Shown: positions 14,890 through 27,900 of the stretch, piece after piece | Layout: each line of letters begins with the position of its first letter | Numbering within the stretch: position 1 is the stretch's first letter | Assembly (NCBI GenBank): GCA_030998225.1 | Contig: JAPYXD010000519.1 | Span: 62,001-126,000, forward strand | DNA from: Diplolepis rosae | Lineage: Eukaryota > Arthropoda > Insecta > Hymenoptera > Diplolepididae | DNA length: 64,000 nt | Reading direction: 5' to 3' | Program-made: the position numbers and the translations under genes | The notes under the pieces: generated by a model | Told to the model about the DNA's origin: nothing | The model's input: only the letters and a program-made list of their open reading frames with translations | The model's database searches: none

Positions 14890-15529
14890 CAGTAAAACCT
14901 ATCGTAGCCGACACTCTCCTAACGAACATCCCACTCTGACGCTTCACATTATTGGTCGAGAAATGTGCATGGTCAGGGCCGTCTTAAATACCGTCTTTGG
15001 AGGGTCCTCATATTTTTGTAAAACGTCTTAGTAATTTTCTATTTCAATGAATATTTCAAATTATATATTAATTTAATTAATGATTATATTTGAATTATAA
15101 AATTTAATTACAATTTAACTTCGAAAAATTGGAGAATGTTCATAACCAATTATATTTCAACTTATTAAGATCTTAAATATGTATGAACAGTCGTGCAACA
15201 TAACCTCAACTGTCATCTATACATTTTCCACTAAAAGAACTAAGTTTTTTTTATAGTTTTTTATTGACTGAATTTATCCATGAAATTTTTAAATTATCAA
15301 CAAAAAGAACTGATTATTTTTCAAACTAACTTTTACTCACCTGTTTGCACAAAAGTAAACACAAAAAATATGTACAAGCCGGTACACGTGTGTTACTAAA
15401 CACAGGGGCACCTGTTGCCACAGCACTGAACCAAGCTAGTAATAAGTCCCTAGCAATCATCGCATGTCATTGGTACCCATCGTAGCCGAACTTGTCTCCC
15501 ATATGTGTCGGCTACGATAGGTTTTACTG
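14890..15529. mobile_element. Non-autonomous pogo/Tc1-mariner-like transposon (MITE), 640 bp
   Basis: Ends are inverted repeats of about 25 bp: CAGTAAAACCTATCGTAGCC at the left and its complement at the right. They are flanked on both sides by the dinucleotide TA (14888-14889 and 15530-15531), the target duplication of the Tc1/mariner superfamily. The CAGT start is typical of the pogo/Tigger branch. The interior is AT-rich with no transposase. Confidence 0.8.
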
Positions 15530-16094
15530 TACTATTAATATGTTAATCCCCTTTTTTAAATAACTAATAACATGTATTAATTCTACTCACTTATTCATTA
15601 ATTCTTTATTATTTATATATACTTTTAATTTTAATTAAAAGAAAGAGAAAATACTCTCAGAAATGAGTGAGCACTCACAAATCCTATACTATGAATTTAA
15701 TATCAACCCTAACTTAAATCAAAACATCGATAGAAAAAGAGAAGATATCCTACAATAAAATAAAATATATATATAAACTTATATTAACCAAACCTTTCAG
15801 TAGTTTAAACTGTAGAATTAATTTCTAAAACCTGAAAATAAAACACTTTACGGAAAAGACCTTTAAAATCACTCCCGCACAAAACACTTTTCATTAATCC
15901 AGTGTATATCCCACGTTGACGATGAATTCTATGAAGTCCTAGTGAAGTCCACGTTGATCCACAGCCTCCGTTGATCCGATGGTCCTGAGTAAAAATGATT
16001 CTCGATATCCAAATTTCGAGGATAAAATCGAATATTTGTTTTTCCCCTATTACTTCTTTCCAGTGTCAGCTACTCGATCCACCAACACTGTACT
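15530..16094. other. AT-rich stretch leading into the remnant of an LTR element's internal region
   Basis: 15530-15880 shows nothing recognisable. From about 15900 the sequence becomes richer in GATCC/GTTGATCC words. It resumes after the inserted DNA transposon at 19897, so 15900-16094 and 19902-20247 were once contiguous and lie directly upstream of the LTR at 20248. No coding frame survives. Confidence 0.4.
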
Positions 16095-16470
16095 CAGGGT
16101 TGCCACAAGTTTCAGTATCCTAATTTCCCTGACTTTTCCCTGACTTTTCCCTGACTTTTCAAGCTGATTTCCCTGACCAAAATCTATTGTAAGAGGACTC
16201 ATCTCGGTGGAACTATGTTCCTATTATATAATATTTGCGTGTTTTTCCCTGTTATTTTTCAACAGAGAGGATGTTAAATAAGAGAAGGTAAGATAGAAAC
16301 AACGTATTTCTATTTATTTATTTTTTATCAAAACTTAAAAGGAAACGAACTGGTCTGCCATAACTTGCATGTTGCCATCGAACGTTAAACATAAAAAATG
16401 GCATCATAGGAAATTTATAACTTTTTGGTTATATCAATCACAGCGGGGTCAACTTAAAGAGATCAATCTT

Positions 16471-16687
16471 ACATATTAGTAGTTTCATTGTTTAAACAAT
16501 TTTCGCATGTTTGACCCCTCAGTGAAAAAATATTTAACATCTTCCGATCTAATTGAGTCTCCACTTTTATTAAATATGCGCTAGTTACATTGTGACATAG
16601 CGCATATGATACTTCTTTTTCCACATTTTTTCACTGAGGGGGCAAACATGCGAAAATTGCTTAAACAATTAAACTACCAATATCTGT
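16471..16687. repeat. Imperfect palindrome / foldback MITE inside the 16095-19896 element
   Basis: The left arm runs from 'acatattagtagttt' through a block ending 'cagtgaaaaaat'. It is matched in reverse complement by the right arm ending 'ttaaactaccaatatctgt'. Arms are about 60-65 bp with roughly 85 bp between them. Confidence 0.7.
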
Positions 16688-17904
16688 AGTTAATTAACAA
16701 AATAAAAATTATAAAAATATTTATCTGAAACCTAACGTAATAAGCTAAAAAATGAAACAAACCCGAAATCGATTTAATTATTTCAACCGGAGATAATGAA
16801 TTTTAAGCACAAGAGACTTTAGTATTTTGTCCAATTTTATCAAAAGTTTAAATTAATATATCTCTCAAAAAAATTTTTTTTTCGAAAATCCTGATATATG
16901 TGTCGATTAAATTAATAAAAAGATGCCACAGAATAAAATTTAAGACTTTTAAAAATGTGAACAATCTTCTTTTTTTGAAATCCGTACGATTTGCAAAGGA
17001 ATGTCCTATATAAGTTACAATAAAAGTTTATGTAATATTATTTTTTTTTTAAAGTTCTCATTTCATAATTAGTTTATACATGCTTGTTCTGCAAAATCAA
17101 TTTGACAGAATAGAGTAATAAAGTTTCGTTGTTCTTACTTCCAAATTACTTTACAGACATTTATTCTTATTATAGCTACTTTTCTTTTGAAAAAAAGTAT
17201 TCCAGCACGTCATCCTTCAAAAATTTTCGCCAATAACAGAGTAAATAACAAATTACCAGTTTTACTGCCTATTTACCGAATTACGGTAAGAAATTACCAG
17301 TGACCAAAAAATGGCGGTATCGGCACATCACTAGTCCAGAAGCAAAAGCCGAACCATGTTTGCCTAGCAAGAGGAGCACTTACTGTCATTTAGCCGTAAG
17401 AATGAGAAACCACGCGAGTATACGCAGAACGTGGATGTTTTCGGCCTCCACCACTGACCCGTGTGGATCTGCACACAATCAAACTTCGTTCAAACGTGGC
17501 GCGAAGCAGAAGACATATTTAAAATGACTAAATAGATAATTTAAGAAATTACCCTCCTTTTTTTGATGTTTTAAAAAACCTTCACCTAAAATGAATATCT
17601 AAAAGATTTTTTTCGAATTTTAGGATGATTTAAACACTTGAGAAAAAAAATGTTCAGTAAAATGTATAGTTCAATAAATGCTAAAAGCTTCAAAACAAAA
17701 TATAGATTTATATATTTTTTAGTATTGTAAATAAACTATTTAAAATGAAAAATTATGCCTAAAATACTTTATATTAAAATGTTATAAATATAAGAAACAT
17801 AAATTGTATTTAAATTTACACACAAAATTAGACAATAAGATTTTTTTGATAGAAAGCAACATGAAAAAACATTAAATTCCAATAAAATATTCTTTAAAGT
17901 TTTT

Positions 17905-19649
17905 GAAATATGTAACATTTTTTATGAAATGTCGTTTTCGAATCCCAAGTGCGAATAAGAGGTTTCATTGTTTGAAAAGAAATCATGCCTAAATTTGGAT
18001 ACGAAATTACATCATAAGATTTCTCTGCTGTGAAGGAAAGTTGAAGAATATTTCGTTCAAATAAAGTGCTTCGAAACAAATTTTTTAATACATATTTTAT
18101 TATATTTTTCAATATATTAGTGTAAATAAAGGGTTAAAATATTTAATAAATATATACATATACACTATATTTAAATATGCATACAAAATAAAACTGAAAT
18201 TTCTTTGGTATGAAGCAAAATTATTAATTATTTAACGCACTTTTTTGAATGATAGTTTTATCGATAAACATTACGGAAATCCCTGTTAAAATTAACATTT
18301 TGAAGAAAATTTCTTATTTTATTAGTTTAACAGGCATTCCTTAGCGAATTTATAAGTTGCACACGCAGAAAAAAGTTTAGTAAAATTTACAGAAAGTTCA
18401 GTACTTATTTTTACAAATTGAATTTTGAGTAGATATATTACCAGAAATCTGGTGCAATGAACAGTTTTTTTGGACAGTCCACTTAACTTCCAGTGAAATC
18501 TACCAAACTTGATTTTTTTCGTATCTGATAGATTTCACTGCATGCTAAGGGAAACGTACAGAAAATATGTATACATGCACATGCATCAACTTTTGTTTCC
18601 AAAATTTTGGAAATGGTAAAGAAGATAGAAACAGTCATAGATAGACTACTTTTGGTTTTGACAAAGAAACGAAATTTTCTGATACGTATTTTTTTTTTAA
18701 TTTAAGTTTTTTTAATTTCGAAACCGCAGTAGTCTATCTACGTCCGTTTTTATCGTCTTTATCATTTCGCAAATTTTGAGCAGAAAATACCTAGCTCTTA
18801 AATACTTCAATACATTTCCTAAAAAGCTAGTTTTTTTCCATTCTATAGAGTTTTTGAATTTTCAAATTAAGAGTCTCTGCATATACAACAAAAACACAAT
18901 ATTTATTTTAAACTTGAACCTCATATTTATTGTAAAACACAATTTTGTGCATAATTTTTAAATTACAATAATAGATTTAAAAGATACACAAAGTTTAAAT
19001 CGATATATATTTTTTTAATTATTAACATTTCTTGACTTTCAAATGTTAATGCAAAATCATATTTCAAGTGTCTAAATCATTCTAAAAAGTTAACAAAATT
19101 TTTCAGGTATTTTTTTTGGGCAAATATTTTTCAAAATATATGAAATCAAATAATTTAAGTTATTATTAAATAATTTAAATTTAAATTAAATATTCCATAA
19201 ATAATGAATTGGCGTGTCTTTTGCGCTTTTTTTGCGTGGAGTCAGGAAAAACATACATAATTTTACTGAGTCAACAATTTTAAATAGTTATAGCACAAAA
19301 TTTTTGCAAATTTAGTAGATATTTTAATACAATTCACCGCTTTTTGGAAAGTATAATACATTTGCTGATAATCATTACCAAAATGCCAGTAAAATAAGCA
19401 ATTATCTTCAAAATGTTGATTTTAACAGGCATTTCCGTAATATTTATCGACAAAACTATTATTTAAACAAAATTTGTTTCGAAGCATTTTATTCAAAGGA
19501 AACAGTCTTCAACTTTACTTTATAGCAGAGAAATCTCATGATGTAATTTCGTATCCAAATTTAGGCATGATTTTTTTTTAAACAATGACACCTTTTATTC
19601 GCATTTGGGATTCGAAAACGACATTTCATAAAAAATGTTACATATTTCA
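17905..19649. repeat. Long inverted repeat nested in the DNA transposon
   Basis: 17905-18325 is matched in reverse complement by 19385-19649, including 'gaaatatgtaacatttttt' at the outer ends and 'taacattttgaag' at the inner ends. The right arm lacks about 150 bp present in the left. This looks like a foldback element, or an inverted duplication that lost part of one arm. Similarity is roughly 80% by eye, so it is old. Confidence 0.65.
18601..18777. repeat. Hairpin-forming inverted repeat
   Basis: 'aaaattttggaaatgg...tagactact' at 18601-18650 pairs with 'agtagtctatcta...aaatttt' at 18728-18777, with about 78 bp between arms. It sits in the spacer of the larger inverted repeat at 17905-19649. 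Confidence 0.6.
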
Positions 19650-19901
19650 GTCAGTTCCACGATCTGAGAACACTTTTGCTAGCCTGTGTCTGCTGCGGCG
19701 AGTTAACCGAGCAAGAAGGAAGAAGAGTTGGAAAAACTGACCGCGGCACAGTGAAACGCAGTAACGCACGATCTGGCCACAGCGATTCCCTGACTAAACC
19801 TTAAATTCCCTGACTTTTCCCTGACTTTTCCAGACCACTACGATTTCCCTGACTTTTCCCTGACTTCCCTGACTTCCCTGACTTGTGGCAACCCTGGTAC
19901 T

Positions 19902-20247
19902 AGAAGATAAAGGAAAATACCGAGAAGTCCGCCGATGATCCCTTGAAGATGTTGCCGATGATCCCTTGAAGATACTGCCGATGATAATCCTTTGAAAATG
20001 CTGCCGATGATCCTTGAAAACCGCTGCCGATGATTTTAAAAACACTGACGTTATCAACAGTTCCAAATTATCTTTTGGTCTATTAATAATGTCTACAAAT
20101 GTCACTAACGATCACAGCACGCGTTCACAAAAACTCGCGTACACGGAAGGTCAAAATTTTCAAATTATAAAATAAATTCGAGAAAATTTAAAATTTTAAA
20201 CACTCCCGTACCAACTGAGATCCCGGACGAGCCACCAAATAAATTTG
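19902..20247. mobile_element. Internal 3' remnant of a gypsy-type element with a short tandem repeat
   Basis: This continues the sequence interrupted at 16094. 19925-20035 carries four or five copies of a 22-30 bp unit containing 'ccgatgatcccttgaa'. It abuts the LTR at 20248 and ends 'ccaccaaataaatttg', a motif like the 'cccccaaatta' before the LTR at 63555. It is best explained as the last part of an LTR element's internal region. Confidence 0.45.
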
Positions 20248-21395
20248 TGTTACGAGCCGCGCAGGTGCGACAGCTCGCAAGTTTGTGATTGGTGGGTCCT
20301 GTCGGTCAAATTATTAAAATAAACCGGGAGATTTTTGAAATAGAATAAAAACACTTTAGGCTCGTTCAATAAACTTTATAATTATTATTAACTTAAAATG
20401 TTCGGCTCAGTCCGGATGAACAATCTACGTATTCGCGATCGAAAAAAGGTAAAAGTGAAGTCTGAGTTAAGACGACGAATTCTTAACTCAGAGGAAACAA
20501 CAATTCTTCACGATCAGAATTGAGAATCGAGAGTGATTTTAACAGAGTCACTCTTTACAAAACTACACGCTCACATATTCTCCCAGATTCACATTCATCG
20601 CTGATTGTAACCAATCAGTGCACCGAACTAGCGCTACGTCACATAATGTCACGCATAGACTCCCACTCATACCCTATCGAGGTTCGCTGGCCAGAAGGTT
20701 TCAGATTCAAAAATAAGTAGACTCGCTTCCTCTACCCAAGTATACTAAGACTTTTCTAGGAAAAGTATTTAACATTCCATATCTCACCCTCTATGTGAAA
20801 CTCGCATTTCATATTTTCATTTCGCCTAAACATTCTCTAAATCTAAACATGTCTCGCTGCTATCAGCCCCAGTGTGACAGTTTTATAAACTGTTCGGATG
20901 AATTATAGATTATGATTTGATTTCTTAACGCTTTCATATACCGCCTATTACGAACCTGATATCCGGACTTTGCCTCTAATCTAAACTTAAAAATTATTCG
21001 TAGAATAATAAAGATTAACAATGAAGTAATTATTTAAAACAAAGCACGTGTAGGGTTCTCTGAAGCCCTCACACGGCGTCAATCATCTTAAAATCTATAA
21101 CGCACAATTCCAAAGAAATTATAATAAGTGTAAAGGAATTCATATTCTTTTATCGCAATTCTCTATTTTATAAACAATCATATCGCTTTAATAGCTATCC
21201 TACGACCCTCTCATGACACACTAGACGCTAAAATAAACTTTATCAAATAATGCCTTTTCGAATAATTGAATAATATATGATAGAATCCCCATATTACAAA
21301 ACCTAATTATCTTGTTTAAAATAATCCGCGAAAATTCGCAAGAGAATCAGCGCAATCTATAGACAGCCGAGCGAACTACATAGTCGCTCGTCACA
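20248..21395. mobile_element. LTR of a gypsy-type retrotransposon (about 1.15 kb)
   Basis: It starts TGTTACGAGCCGCGC and ends GCTCGTCACA, so the termini form the TG...CA inverted pair expected of an LTR. The same first 15 bases open the LTR at 63555, but the bodies differ, so the two belong to related families. No matching partner LTR lies within the window for this copy, so it is a remnant or a solo-like LTR. Confidence 0.6.
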
Positions 21396-22263
21396 GGGGC
21401 CGACACGTAGCGCCAACAGTTGGCCGCAACTTGTACTACGCCCAAAATAATAATCATAATTCTTCATATTCATCCATTAGAGTCAGCCCCCTGCATCTTA
21501 GCCAGAATGCACGTAATCCGCGAAACGAAAATGTCACAAGAATTGACCGTGGCCGCTAGGGGCGCTGAGGCGTTCATGAGGCCTGAATTCATTTTAATGC
21601 ATGGGAAAAATGCATAAAAATTAAATTTTTGGGGATAAAAACTACTTGATCATATTTTTTTTTTACAACACATTAAATTGGAAAGTTTTAAATATTATTT
21701 AAAGCAATTTTTACTGATATAAAGGGTAATATGCTTAAAATTTGGGCGAAAATTGTCTTTGTAATTCTGGCTGGTAATTAAAATCAAAGTTCTGTTACCT
21801 TCGTTTTAACATTAAAACGTGATTATTAAATAAAAATACAATATTTATTTATATTATCAATATTACTGATATTATATCAGTCTTACATATTATAATAGAA
21901 AAATTGGCTATTGGAATTCCATCAAATTGAATCATAATACGGGTATTAATTATATCATCTTGATTTTGTTAGAAAAATTAGATTTTATTATAGGACATTT
22001 TGTATTTTATATTTTAAAACTTCTCAGTAATTGAAAAAATTACATTTTTATGAACAAAACTTTCACATAAGGAATGAACGTACATTTGAAAAAGTAACAA
22101 ATATAAAGAATTTATAAAATTCCTTTATAAGTATTTGAAAACACTAAGAACAAAGATGTTTGTAATAAATAATAATCAACATAATATACTATATTTCATA
22201 ATAATATAATGGATATTTAGATCTCATATGCACATAATTTATTATGTGTATTTTATCTATAAT
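21396..22263. other. Gene-free AT-rich stretch
   Basis: No ORF, repeat structure or RNA gene can be supported here. 22256-22263 (tctataat) is the left copy of the target duplication of the following hAT element. Confidence 0.5.
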
Positions 22264-23067
22264 TAGGGATGGGCGATCTCGATTCGATTCTACGGAGATC
22301 GATCTTTTTTACTCGATTAATCGGTTGGATTGATATTTTTTTTCGATCTTTACGAACGATTCTCCTTTCTTTTTTTCCTGTTTCCTATTTCTATGAACTG
22401 TTCCTATGAACTGTTTTTTAGTTTAAAAGTGAGATCAAGGGGTCGACCACGAGAATATCCTTAATGTGATATACAAAGTATATTAATATTATAAACTTTA
22501 TAATAATACTTCATATTTATGCCAGAAATTTTATCATAAATAATACTTTAAGTGATATGCAAAGTTCAAAGTATATTAATATTATAAACTTTATAGTAAT
22601 ACTTCATATTTATGCCGGAAATTTTATCATAAATAACACTTTAAGTGATATGCAAAGTTCAAAGTATATTAATATTATAAACTTTATAGTAATACTTCAT
22701 ATTTATGTCAGAAACTTTATCACTAATAATACGTATTGCTTTAGAAATTGGGCAATTTTAAAAAATAAAAAACGTTCCTGATTCGCAAATATAGTGTGTT
22801 TTTTAAGCCTAATTTCCTTTTTTATTGATATAAACACTTTTTTATTTTGATAATTTAAATTCACAAAATATGCAAGTGACAATTATATCTCCAATTGTTA
22901 TAAAAAAATTTTAAAAAAAGGTTATTTTACAGAAATTTATCATTTTCAGAAAAAGGTATCGATTTTTGAAGATCGATTCAAAAATCGATCTTTTTAACCG
23001 ATTAATCGATCAAATTGAATCAATAATTTCAGAATCAATTCTTTTTTTTGATGATCGCCCATCCCTA
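22264..23067. mobile_element. Non-autonomous hAT-type transposon, 804 bp
   Basis: Left end TAGGGATGGGCGATC and right end GATCGCCCATCCCTA are inverted copies. The flanks carry an exact 8-bp duplication tctataat at 22256-22263 and 23068-23075, diagnostic of the hAT superfamily. Subterminal regions are rich in CGATT/AATCG words in both orientations. It contains a 95-bp tandem repeat and no transposase. Confidence 0.88.
22465..22735. repeat. Tandem repeat, about 95-bp unit x 2.9, inside the hAT element
   Basis: Three copies of a unit running 'tgatatgcaaagttcaaag' to 'actttaag' start at about 22467, 22554 and 22649. The first copy lacks the 'gcaaagttc' segment. Copies 2 and 3 are nearly identical. 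Confidence 0.8.
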
Positions 23068-23785
23068 TCTATAATACCTTAAGTTCAGTCAGTCAGCTTT
23101 GTTGATTTTTTTATTCAAAGCATTTTAAATTTAGTATAGATTAAATTTTAATAAGTTAAAGGCGCTCATGATAAATAAACCACAAAACAATGCACTTTTT
23201 CAGAGCATTACGTGTAGCCTGTTTTGCAACCTACAGCAACAAATTTCTGCATTTTCACTTAAATTTTTATATCACCGACTGTTAAAACCATTCCAATTTA
23301 CCTAAAAAGCACACAAAAGCACTTCAGACACCAATTTTTCACAAAAAACGTTAAATTTCAATGTTCTATAATGCTAATCTGTATAAGGTCGGCCTCATGA
23401 ACAGCCAGCGCCACGGTGGCCAACGGTCAACATCTGTGACATTTTCAACTCCAGAGATTCCGGGGGCTGATTAGAGTTTACAGGGCCTGTCCAAGCTGCA
23501 AGCGAACTTATTTTTTTGAAAACTAAATCTCATGATGACACCAAGTTATTGAAAATCAAAAAAACGAAAAACAATTCACGTACCTGATGAAGAGGTGGAA
23601 CTTGAGTTTTTTTTCAATAAAATTGTTAATAACAATGAAGGCTTACGTTTTATCGAAAAATTAGGGCGAGATTCTCAAAGAAGATGAAATTTGACTTCAG
23701 AAAAACCTTGGCTGGATTTTTTATAAACTTTGTACATAATTTTTTTTATGGCCGGAAAGTTTGCAGGAAAAAACTAGTGTTCTAA
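23068..23785. other. Gene-free stretch
   Basis: It holds the right-hand target duplication of the hAT element (23068-23075) and then AT-rich sequence in which I see no coding frame or structured repeat. Confidence 0.4.
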
Positions 23786-24477
23786 AAGTTTTAAATGCTC
23801 GGAGAATTTCTCCCGAGCACAAGCATATGCTCGAGAATATGCTCGACCTTTTTGTGCTTTGAGCATTTACTGAGCATTTACGAGCATTTAAAATATATTC
23901 TTTAAGGGGTTATTCTAGTGTTAAAACGCTAAAAACGAGTACTTATTTCAGGTCGTGATAAAAAAATAACGATAATAGCAATCGATTTGAAATTTTGCAT
24001 GCGTGAAGCATTTAATATTTAAACTTATAACCTACAAAAAATTGTTGCACATTTGCCGAAGTAGAGAGGATACTTGACACTATAAATCATTCTATAGACG
24101 TAATACAAAGCTATTAAAGCTAAACAAATGTGAGTAAATCCCTAAAAAGACTTATAATTAATAGCAATGTAAGTTTTATGGTCAATAAAATTTGTGTATC
24201 CAGCATATCAGAAGAAAATAAATTACACGAACTATAGGTTTATATGGAAATTTTGCACATTTAGTGAATATTTTCATAATTATTATTTTCAATACACTTT
24301 TACTATTATTTTTATTAATATAAACGTCATTTGAATGTTTAATAAACCTTCAAAACATTAGTTAAATTTAAATGCTTTAAATGCTCATAAATGCTCTTTA
24401 AATGCTCCGTATGAGCTTAAATGCTGAGAATATTCTCAAGAGAATTTGCTCAACATAAATTCTCGGGCATTTAAGAA
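23786..24477. mobile_element. Putative non-autonomous DNA transposon with 'aaatgctc' subterminal repeats
   Basis: 'ttttaaatgctcggagaattt' near the left end and 'aaattctcgggcatttaag' at the right end are imperfect inverted repeats. Both ends are crowded with the words atgctc / gagcat in alternate orientation, as in hAT-like subterminal arrays. No clean target duplication was found. Confidence 0.45.
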
Positions 24478-24518
24478 AACTAGAAAAAACGTCCGTTCAG
24501 GCGTTAATGGGTTAAGGG

Positions 24519-24732
24519 GCTATCATACTTCGTTTGCATGCAAGCGGAAAATGTATCTTTGTCTCATATTAACGCTTTATCACTTTATGCCAGAGAGAGA
24601 TGTAGGGGGTTTTCCGTTTAGAAATTGGATAAAACTCTGCATCTCATTCTGTTATATGAATATATACATGGTGTTAAATAAAGATGAAGAGACTTTCTCG
24701 TCTGCAAGTAAACGAAGTATGATGGTATGATA
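24519..24732. repeat. Short imperfect inverted repeat upstream of Irp1
   Basis: 'ctatcatacttcgttt' at the left is mirrored by 'aaacgaagtatgatggtatgata' at the right. It may be a small MITE. It lies about 220 bp upstream of the Irp1 start codon, so could affect the promoter, though nothing shows this. Confidence 0.4.
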
Positions 24733-24947
24733 TAGTCCCGTATCGGATATACATATTCTATCATAGCAGATCATAGATACGCATATAAACTCAAGATTCG
24801 TTTGGCAAAGTTAAAAAATCATTCTTTAGAGTGTTAGATGCATGGCATATTAATCAGTGAAACTGGTGAAACTAGTCCAGCGGTGCCACACTGCCAGTCA
24901 CCTCGTGAAGATTAAAGCTGAACGACGTGACTTACACAGCGGCAATA

Positions 24948-27900
24948 ATGGCAGGTAAGTGAAATACATGTCATCGTTTATTCTTGCTCTAATTTGTTCA
25001 AAGTGCTGTATTAACTCTAAAAATTTGTTAATGTATGTATATTTACTGTTTAATCAAAATAATTCACTTCAATTAAAATATAACAAAATTTCACTTGTGG
25101 CAACTTAAACTTCCAATAAATAAATCATTGCTGTCAGCGTTCCACTTTTTGTGAACACTCGCTTAATCATCATAGTTTTTGAAATTAAATCTTGATTTAT
25201 AACCTATTTACCGGCCTGTTAATTAAAACTAGTTGTACTATGATGTCATTTTGTCATTGTCGCTAGATAAAAATATCTAGAAGGAATATATTTATTTGAT
25301 TGGTGAAATGGTTGAATCACCTTATGTTAATATTTGAAGGATAATTTTAGAATTAAAATTAAATTCTGTATGTTTCCTTCATTTTATTTTGGTTGCCATA
25401 ACCAGAAGTCGATTTCTCAACCGAACTATGGTTAACAGAACCTATGTTCTAGTTACGGCAACAAAACCTTTTTTCTACTAACGGATTGAGAAGTGCATTT
25501 TACATAGGGACCTATATAACAATTCTCAGTAGGCTATTGCCCCCTGCGGGGCAAATACATTTTTTTACCCACCAGAGAAAAAAAATCATGTGCAACGCAC
25601 GAAAAACATTTCCCCTGACTGCACAATATACTATTGTTTCGTGAGCCAAGTTTGTTTTCAGTGTTGAATATTGTTTTTCTTGCTTATTATTCATTTTTTT
25701 CTAGATGAGGTAACTTCTATGAATAGAAAATTTAGACAATTAATGCTTAATTTACATATATATTTTTTATAAAATTACACTAATTTGCAGAACCTAGCCT
25801 ATACAAAGAGTTATTGAAGAGTCTCCAGTTGGGAAAAGAAACTCGTCAATATTATGATTTGAAACATTTTGGAGAAAAATATGGTAAAATCATTTAGATT
25901 TTGTCTAAAATGTGAATTGTGCTATACTTTCAATCAAATTTTCTTAATTTTTTGCAGAAAAATTGCCGTTTTCAATCCGGGTACTCCTCGAAAGTACTGT
26001 TAGAAATTGTGATGATTTCCAGGTGAAGAGACAGGATGTAGAAAAGATTTTGAATTGGGAAAAAAATCAAATCATCGAGGAAGGGGTCGAAGTTGCCTTC
26101 AAGCCAGCCAGAGTAATTCTCCAGGCGAGTATAAATTAATTAATTCTAGTGTAAAAAGCATTAAAACTTAACACATTCAGTTATAATATTTATTTTTTGT
26201 TCAGGATTTAACTGGAGTCCCAGCAGTTGTGGATTTTGCTGCTATGAGAGATGCTGTTAAGAAATTAGGAGGTGATTGTGATAAGATTAATCCTATGTGT
26301 CCATCAGACTTAGTAATTGACCATTCAGTGCAAGTCGATTTCACAAGAAGGTGAGAAAATTGTTAAAAACCTTAATAGTTTTAACAGTTTTTCCAGAAAT
26401 TCTTTGTCCGCACTCAACCCTGTTTAAAATATTCAGAAAAATTTTTTTTATCTCAACATTAAATTTTTTTTACAATTACCATTCTTAGTAGCGACGCTTT
26501 GAGGAAGAATGAAGAGTTAGAATTCGATAGAAACCATGAAAGATTTATATTTCTGAAATGGGGAGCAAGAGCACTTCATAACATGTTGATTGTACCACCT
26601 GGAAGTGGAATTGTACATCAAGTAAACTTGGAATATCTTGCTAGAGTTGTATTCGACAGAGATGGTTTTCTTTATCCTGATAGCGTTGTGGGAACTGACT
26701 CACACACAACTATGATTAACGGTCTTGGCGTATTGGGATGGGGTGTGGGAGGAATTGAAGCTGAAGCTGTTATGCTTGGACAAGCAACATCCATGTTGCT
26801 ACCAAAAGTTGTGGGATACAAATTAATAGGATATCTGAATCCTTACGTTACATCAACGGACCTTGTTCTTACTATAACAAAGGTAATATATTCTTAAATT
26901 TGATTTAAAAACTAAGCTAATTTTACAATTAATTAAGAAAAACTCAGTTGTAATCAATAATAGATAACCAATAGAAATAGCATCAAATCAGATTAGTTTC
27001 ATTTACTGTAAACTTCAGGTATAATGCTTTGTGGAAATGTATATTTCTAACGTTCTTGATAATATTGTTTTTTTAAAGCATAAAAATTCTTCAAGTATAC
27101 TAATGGTTATTAATTTTCACAGAATTTACGTCAACTTGGCGTCGTCGGCAAGTTTGTAGAGTTCTTTGGTCCTGGTGTAGCTCAATTAAGTATTGCAGAC
27201 CGAGCTACAATTTCCAATATGTGTCCCGAATATGGAGCAACTGTTGGTTTCTTTCCTGTCGATAAACAAACTTTGGATTATCTGGAACAAACTGGTAAGA
27301 AACGACTCTAATCCTAAAACGGGACATACTATTATTTATTTTTCAACTATTTAACATAATTCAATAAAAATATACATCCAGGTCGATCCAGAGAACACAT
27401 TGGGAGAATTACTAAATATTTAGAAGCAGTAGATATGCTCAGAAATTACGACAATCCGACACAAGATCCTGTATTTTCAGAAATAGTAACTCTGGATTTA
27501 GGAACAGTAGTTTCTAGTGTCAGCGGGCCTAAAAGACCTCATGACCGGGTTTCCGTTACGAACATGAAAGCAGACTTTAACGCTTGTCTTACCAACAAGG
27601 TAAGTAGAAATTAAATTTTTTTAATTTTTGATATCAATAAAAATTAAAATTGTTTCAACTTCACCAAAATTATTTTTATAAAGATAAAATTAAAAGCGTT
27701 AATCGGTGTTATGTTCAAAACAATTACGAGCAATAAATTTGCAAGGAACAAAGTTAAAAGAATGTAATGAAATTACGCAATTGAAGAGAAACTCATACGT
27801 ACATTTGAAGACAATTTCAGTACACATATGGGACTAACAACACCCAGTGACGTAGCATTTTCATCGTCATCAAGGCATCGTTGGTCCCATTCTGTACTTC

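Larger units (their letters stand above)
16095..19896. mobile_element. DNA transposon with perfect 16-bp terminal inverted repeats, 3.8 kb, no transposase
   Basis: The left end CAGGGTTGCCACAAGT is repeated in exact inverse at the right end (19881-19896), and 'gtact' flanks both ends (16090-16094, 19897-19901), a 5-bp target duplication. Just inside both ends are several copies of TTCCCTGACTT in the same orientation, a subterminal repeat often seen in transposons starting CAGGGTTGCCA. The interior is AT-rich, carries no transposase, and holds at least two nested inverted repeats listed separately. Superfamily is uncertain: the termini look hAT-like, but hAT elements duplicate 8 bp. Confidence 0.78.

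Noticed and set aside
16095..19896. Firm assignment to the hAT superfamily
   Set aside because: The shared flank is 5 bp, not 8, and no transposase remains, so only 'DNA transposon' is supported.
24446..24730. 94-aa plus-strand ORF upstream of Irp1
   Set aside because: It spans the end of one transposon and an inverted repeat, has no motif, and is not joined to Irp1 by any splice site.
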